Shown: one piece after another, positions 60,896-64,000 of the stretch | How the letters are laid out: each line of letters begins with the position of its first letter | Numbering within the stretch: position 1 is the first letter of the stretch | Translations under genes and position numbers: made by a program | NCBI RefSeq assembly: GCF_000379025.1 | Contig: NZ_KB900622.1 | Location: 138,617-202,616 of the forward strand | Direction: 5' to 3' | DNA: 64,000 bases | Source of the DNA: Orenia marismortui DSM 5156 | Lineage (GTDB): Bacteria; Bacillota; Halanaerobiia; Halobacteroidales; Halobacteroidaceae | The notes under the pieces: generated by a model | The model's input: the letters and a program-made list of their open reading frames with translations, nothing else | Database searches by the model: none | What the model was told of the DNA's origin: nothing

Positions 60896-61827
60896 TAAAA
60901 ATCTGGCTCCTCTGGCATATTTTTAACTTCTTCATCCGCTTTCTCTTTTATTTTCTTTGCTTCATCTAAATTTTTCATAGGACCAGAAACTAAAGTTGAT
61001 TTTTCCTCTTGATCCTGTTCTTCAAGTTCAATATCAATCACTTGACTATTAGCATTCTCTTCAATCTCTTCTTGCACTTCCTGCTCTGCTTGAATATCTT
61101 CTGACATTTTAATCCCAGCTTCATTAGCTTTGGCAATGAGCAAGTTAACATCATCACTACTACGAATATAAGTCTTACAAGTTCTGTTGGTTACTGTCTT
61201 TTTACAAGCTTCCTCAGAAAATTTATTATGAAAACTGTCGCTGTTTTCATTTTTGTACATATTTCCTTGCTTCCAAGCCTGTTTCATCTGCTGTAAGGTC
61301 ATAATTTCACTATAATCTGGCTTCTCTCCAGGAAACTCAATAGTCGCATAAGCTGCTATTATTTCACCATTTATTTTGTTTTCAAGAGAAGTTTTGTGGC
61401 TATGAATAACCGTTCTCCCTTTTATCTTTTCGTAATCTAATTCGTCACCCTTATAAACAACTGTAGCATTAACATCATCAGCCCCTGCCATGGATTTAAC
61501 CATTCTTATATTACCTGGGTACTCTACTTGACAAGTTAATTTATTACCATACGCTACAAAACTGCATTGCTTTTTGCTCGGATTAAGTCCTTTTGTAACC
61601 ATTTCTAACAAAGTGTTCATTATGCTATTTTGACTACATGCACTCAAAACTGGTTTTTTGTTTTTGGTTTTTGTATCCTGCAATTCCAACCACGCTGACC
61701 TCAGTGCATTAGCTGCTGAATAATCTTTAGGTAATACTAAATCTCCTTTTTGTTGCAAGTCCTGCACCCTACTAGAAACCTTATCCACAATCTTTTGACC
61801 TACTACTGCTAATTCATTATTACTCAT
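60895..61827 (-). CDS. recT: RecT-family single-strand annealing protein
   Basis: Anneals complementary ssDNA in phage recombination. 310 aa. Core motifs: LRSAWLELQDTKTKNKKPVLSACSQNSIMNTLLEMVTKGLNP, YGNKLTCQVEYPGNIRMVKS and MTLQQMKQAWKQGNMY. The C-terminal 70 residues are acidic. ATG after AAGGAGG. Its exonuclease partner is not evident; the SbcC-like ATPase upstream may be part of the system. Confidence 0.92.
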   Translation of the reverse strand: MSNNELAVVGQKIVDKVSSRVQDLQQKGDLVLPKDYSAANALRSAWLELQDTKTKNKKPVLSACSQNSIMNTLLEMVTKGLNPSKKQCSFVAYGNKLTCQVEYPGNIRMVKSMAGADDVNATVVYKGDELDYEKIKGRTVIHSHKTSLENKINGEIIAAYATIEFPGEKPDYSEIMTLQQMKQAWKQGNMYKNENSDSFHNKFSEEACKKTVTNRTCKTYIRSSDDVNLLIAKANEAGIKMSEDIQAEQEVQEEIEENANSQVIDIELEEQDQEEKSTLVSGPMKNLDEAKKIKEKADEEVKNMPEEPDF

Positions 61828-61854
61828 TATCTAATTCCTCCTTAAGTTTATTTA

Positions 61855-62040
61855 TTATTCAGATTCAAAAGAATCAATTATTATAGTGTCATGAACTCTA
61901 ATTCCTTCTAAATCTCCATGGTCTTCTTGAAATTCATGTAATGCTATCTTGATACAATTATCAGTATGAAAAAGTTTGTCAATTTTATCATTAGGCAAGT
62001 TACTATCTGGAATTTCAATTTCAATCTTAAATTTACTCAA
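61855..62040 (-). CDS. Hypothetical phage protein (61 aa)
   Basis: 61 aa, acidic: KFKIEIEIPDSNLPNDKIDKLFHT and a C-terminal DTIIIDSFESE. No membrane segment. TTG start 9 nt after GGAGG; that site lies in the end of the SbcC-like gene, 2 bp upstream. Not recognised. Translated between the ATPase and recT, so likely part of the recombination module. Confidence 0.6.
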   Translation of the reverse strand: MSKFKIEIEIPDSNLPNDKIDKLFHTDNCIKIALHEFQEDHGDLEGIRVHDTIIIDSFESE

Positions 62041-62041
62041 T

Positions 62042-64000
62042 CTAAACCGCCTCCTTCATTTCCTTTTGCTCTAACTCTACCCTCAACTCTTTATCTGGCT
62101 TACTTACAATCAATTGAATCATTTGACTATTAACATCAATCAGTTTGGTTACACTCTCAGCATTATCCACGAAGATTGGAGCTCTAAATCCATAATAAGC
62201 TGACAAAGTATTGATAATATCTAACCCAACATTGACTCTTGCAGCATTGTTAAGTGAAGACCCATATGGAACTCCTTGGTAAAGGGTTTCGCAACACTCT
62301 TTTAACCCTCCATTTATCTGTTCTTCAAAGAGTTTAAATTGAGCATGATCAAATTCGCCTTCGACTTTATCCTCCATCAGTTCAACTTTAGTCTTAATAA
62401 ACTCTTCAGCAAGATATAACTCCCTCTCGAGTCTGCTATATTCTTTTGCTAACTCTTTCTCCTGATCTGTTAACTCTTGAATCCTTGCTTGGCCTTTCTC
62501 ATGCTGTTCTAGTTGAGACAGCTTTCTCTCATTAGCCTCTATCTCTTTTTCTAATAGATAGATCTGCTCTTTAACTTCATCTATAGAATGTGATTTATCT
62601 TCCTGGAGCTGTTTGATTTCCTCTTCAAGCTTCTCTTTTTCTTCTAGCTTAGATTGATAGTCTTCTGATTCAGTTACTGCTTTAGCTTTTGCTTTTAAAT
62701 CGATAAGTTTAGCTTGAATCTTCTCTGCTTCTTCCTGGTACTTTTCAGCTTTAGATTCTAAATCTTTAATATCAGCTTTAAGATTTTCATTCTTTTCTGC
62801 TACAATCTCTTTATATTCAGCCTTGCTCTTGCCATCTGAATTTATTTCTGCTAGTTGATTAGACTTATCTAGATTGAATTCTTTGATTGCTTTCTCTCTA
62901 GTCTCTTCCAATTGCTCTTGAGGAACATCTTGCCCACATGTAGGACAAACATCTTCTTGCTCAAATTTTAGTTCTTTTTTATTAACCTCATGCCATTTAG
63001 TACGAAGTTTAGATATTTCTTTATCTATCTTCTCTATTCTCTGTTTGCCAGTCTTAATCTCTTGCTCTTTATCTTTAATACCAGAATTAACAGAACGATA
63101 TTTATCCCTTAACTCTTCTAAAATTGCTCTATTCTGTTCGATCTCATCATCAAAACTACTTCTATGGTTGCTCTTAATCTCCATAAGTTCACATTGGAGT
63201 TCTGCAAGTTCCTTTTTCTTCTTAGCGATCTCACCTCCATTTTCAATATTGCTGATCTTCTTCTCTTTAGCAGACTTTCTCATTTTCAATCCTGTAATTT
63301 CATCATTAATCTCTTTTTTATCTAAATTAGAGATGTCTGGCATACCTAATTTTGTTTCATCAATACGAACAGGAATCTTATCTAATTCTTTATTAATCTT
63401 CTTGCGATTGGTTTCAATAATTTTTTTATGATCTTCAATCTTTTTTCCACCCAATATACTTTGAAGATCATCTAACCCCTCAGCAGCTGCAATCACTTCT
63501 TCACTATCTACATCACCAGCGATTTTAAATAATATTTTTCTCTGCTCTTTCCAATGCAATTCCTCGTTAAAATGAGCTGGATTAGTAAGTAATTTGAAAA
63601 TATCTTCATCTACTATTTCATTAATTCGGGCATCATATTCACTCTTCTTAACTGGTACCTCATTCAAAAAGTAATCTGTAGTGTGACCAGTAAACTTCTT
63701 CTCTGCTGAACCCCTTTGCTTAGTCCACTTTTCATAATATGTCTTTCTAAGAGTTAACTTCTTTTCATTGATCTGTAGTACACCCTCAACCTCGTGCTCC
63801 AAACCATGAATTACATTCCCCTCTTCATCCAAAGTCTTTATATCAAATGACTGAGTTGAATTTCCTTGGCTGTCCTTATCAAATAACAGCCAGCTGAAAG
63901 CATCAAACAAACTAGTCTTACCTGTACCATTATCACCTAATATTTTAGTATTCTTTGAAAAATCTAAAATCTCAAAGTCTTTAATCCCTTTGAAATTTTT
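62042..64000 (-). CDS. SbcC/Rad50-like AAA ATPase with zinc hook (5' end off window)
   Basis: SMC-like ATPase, 652 codons visible, open at the right edge. P-loop GDNGTGKTSLFDAFSWLLFD is read just inside the window. Two long coiled-coil arms (about 200-310 and 350-520) flank a zinc-hook motif CPTCGQ (62930-62947), and a C-terminal ABC segment follows (FVDNAESVT). In the Rad50 family such ATPases work with an Mre11/SbcD nuclease; none is seen here but it could lie just beyond 64 kb. Upstream of recT in the same operon. Confidence 0.88.
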   Translation of the reverse strand, partial: KNFKGIKDFEILDFSKNTKILGDNGTGKTSLFDAFSWLLFDKDSQGNSTQSFDIKTLDEEGNVIHGLEHEVEGVLQINEKKLTLRKTYYEKWTKQRGSAEKKFTGHTTDYFLNEVPVKKSEYDARINEIVDEDIFKLLTNPAHFNEELHWKEQRKILFKIAGDVDSEEVIAAAEGLDDLQSILGGKKIEDHKKIIETNRKKINKELDKIPVRIDETKLGMPDISNLDKKEINDEITGLKMRKSAKEKKISNIENGGEIAKKKKELAELQCELMEIKSNHRSSFDDEIEQNRAILEELRDKYRSVNSGIKDKEQEIKTGKQRIEKIDKEISKLRTKWHEVNKKELKFEQEDVCPTCGQDVPQEQLEETREKAIKEFNLDKSNQLAEINSDGKSKAEYKEIVAEKNENLKADIKDLESKAEKYQEEAEKIQAKLIDLKAKAKAVTESEDYQSKLEEKEKLEEEIKQLQEDKSHSIDEVKEQIYLLEKEIEANERKLSQLEQHEKGQARIQELTDQEKELAKEYSRLERELYLAEEFIKTKVELMEDKVEGEFDHAQFKLFEEQINGGLKECCETLYQGVPYGSSLNNAARVNVGLDIINTLSAYYGFRAPIFVDNAESVTKLIDVNSQMIQLIVSKPDKELRVELEQKEMKEAV

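Larger units (their letters stand above)
34880..64000 (-). mobile_element. Siphovirus-type prophage, right end beyond window
   Basis: About 29 kb visible. Gene order on the minus strand: recombination (SbcC-like, RecT), replication (DnaD-like, DnaC-like), MazG, RecU, ArpU-like regulator, HNH, terminase, portal, protease, HK97 capsid, connectors, tail proteins, tape measure, tail tip, XhlA, endolysin, holin. All core structural genes look intact, so this is not an obvious relic. No integrase, repressor or excisionase is in the window; they should lie beyond 64 kb. Inserted in ylbJ. Confidence 0.93.

Overview
This is a low-GC (roughly one third G+C), AT-rich Firmicute chromosome with strong Shine-Dalgarno sequences of the GGAGG type. 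The fapR-plsX-fab cluster, the ylbN/ylbM/ylbL/ylbK/ylbJ set, ApbE, acetate metabolism genes and a sporulation gene (ylbJ/spoVV) point to a spore-forming fermentative anaerobe. Protein style suggests the order Halanaerobiales, possibly Orenia or Halobacteroides; that placement is inference.

Layout. 1-6.9 kb (minus strand): type II fatty acid synthesis operon fapR-plsX-fabH-fabK-fabD-fabG-acpP, with a clear sigma-A promoter and a candidate FapR operator in front of fapR, then a second FabK/nitronate-monooxygenase-like gene cut by the left edge. 7.3-10.7 kb: rpmF, its usual partner YceD, ackA and pta, with a 128-bp tandem repeat between ackA and pta. 10.9-14.5 kb: acetate-dependent tmcAL (plus), then ylbL protease, ylbK patatin and a 2[4Fe-4S] ferredoxin (minus). 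14.7-18.5 kb: a GH31 alpha-glucosidase and its LacI regulator behind a perfect 22-bp palindrome. 18.7-25.2 kb: polyprenyl synthase, lipoprotein ApbE, NDH-2 with a membrane-embedded C-terminal domain, UbiA prenyltransferase and a lipoprotein, which together resemble the flavin-based extracellular electron transfer locus of Listeria. 25.2-33.7 kb: nitroreductase, Rrf2 regulator, glutathione peroxidase with an OhrR-like regulator, FloA/NfeD membrane pair, membrane protein, short SSB, CCA-adding-type enzyme.

At 34.46 kb ylbJ (spoVV) starts on the plus strand but is cut after about 140 codons. From about 34.88 kb to the right edge the window is a prophage read almost entirely on the minus strand. 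In transcription order it has: SbcC/Rad50-like ATPase, RecT, MBL hydrolase, DnaD-like and DnaC-like replication proteins, MazG, a degenerate metallopeptidase, RecU, an ArpU-like late regulator, HNH, terminase small and large subunits, portal, ClpP-type protease, HK97 capsid, connectors, major tail protein, frameshifted tail chaperones, tape measure, tail tip, XhlA, M15 endolysin and holin. The integrase end and the rest of ylbJ lie beyond 64 kb.

Main points for a second look: a prophage splitting a sporulation gene (possible developmentally excised element); the EET-like locus; four ACTTCA repeats phased at 11 bp in front of the late phage promoter; a candidate antisense small RNA beside the late regulator; genes whose best-placed start codon is AUU or AUA; and repeated terminator-like hairpins just upstream of ribosome binding sites in the structural operon.
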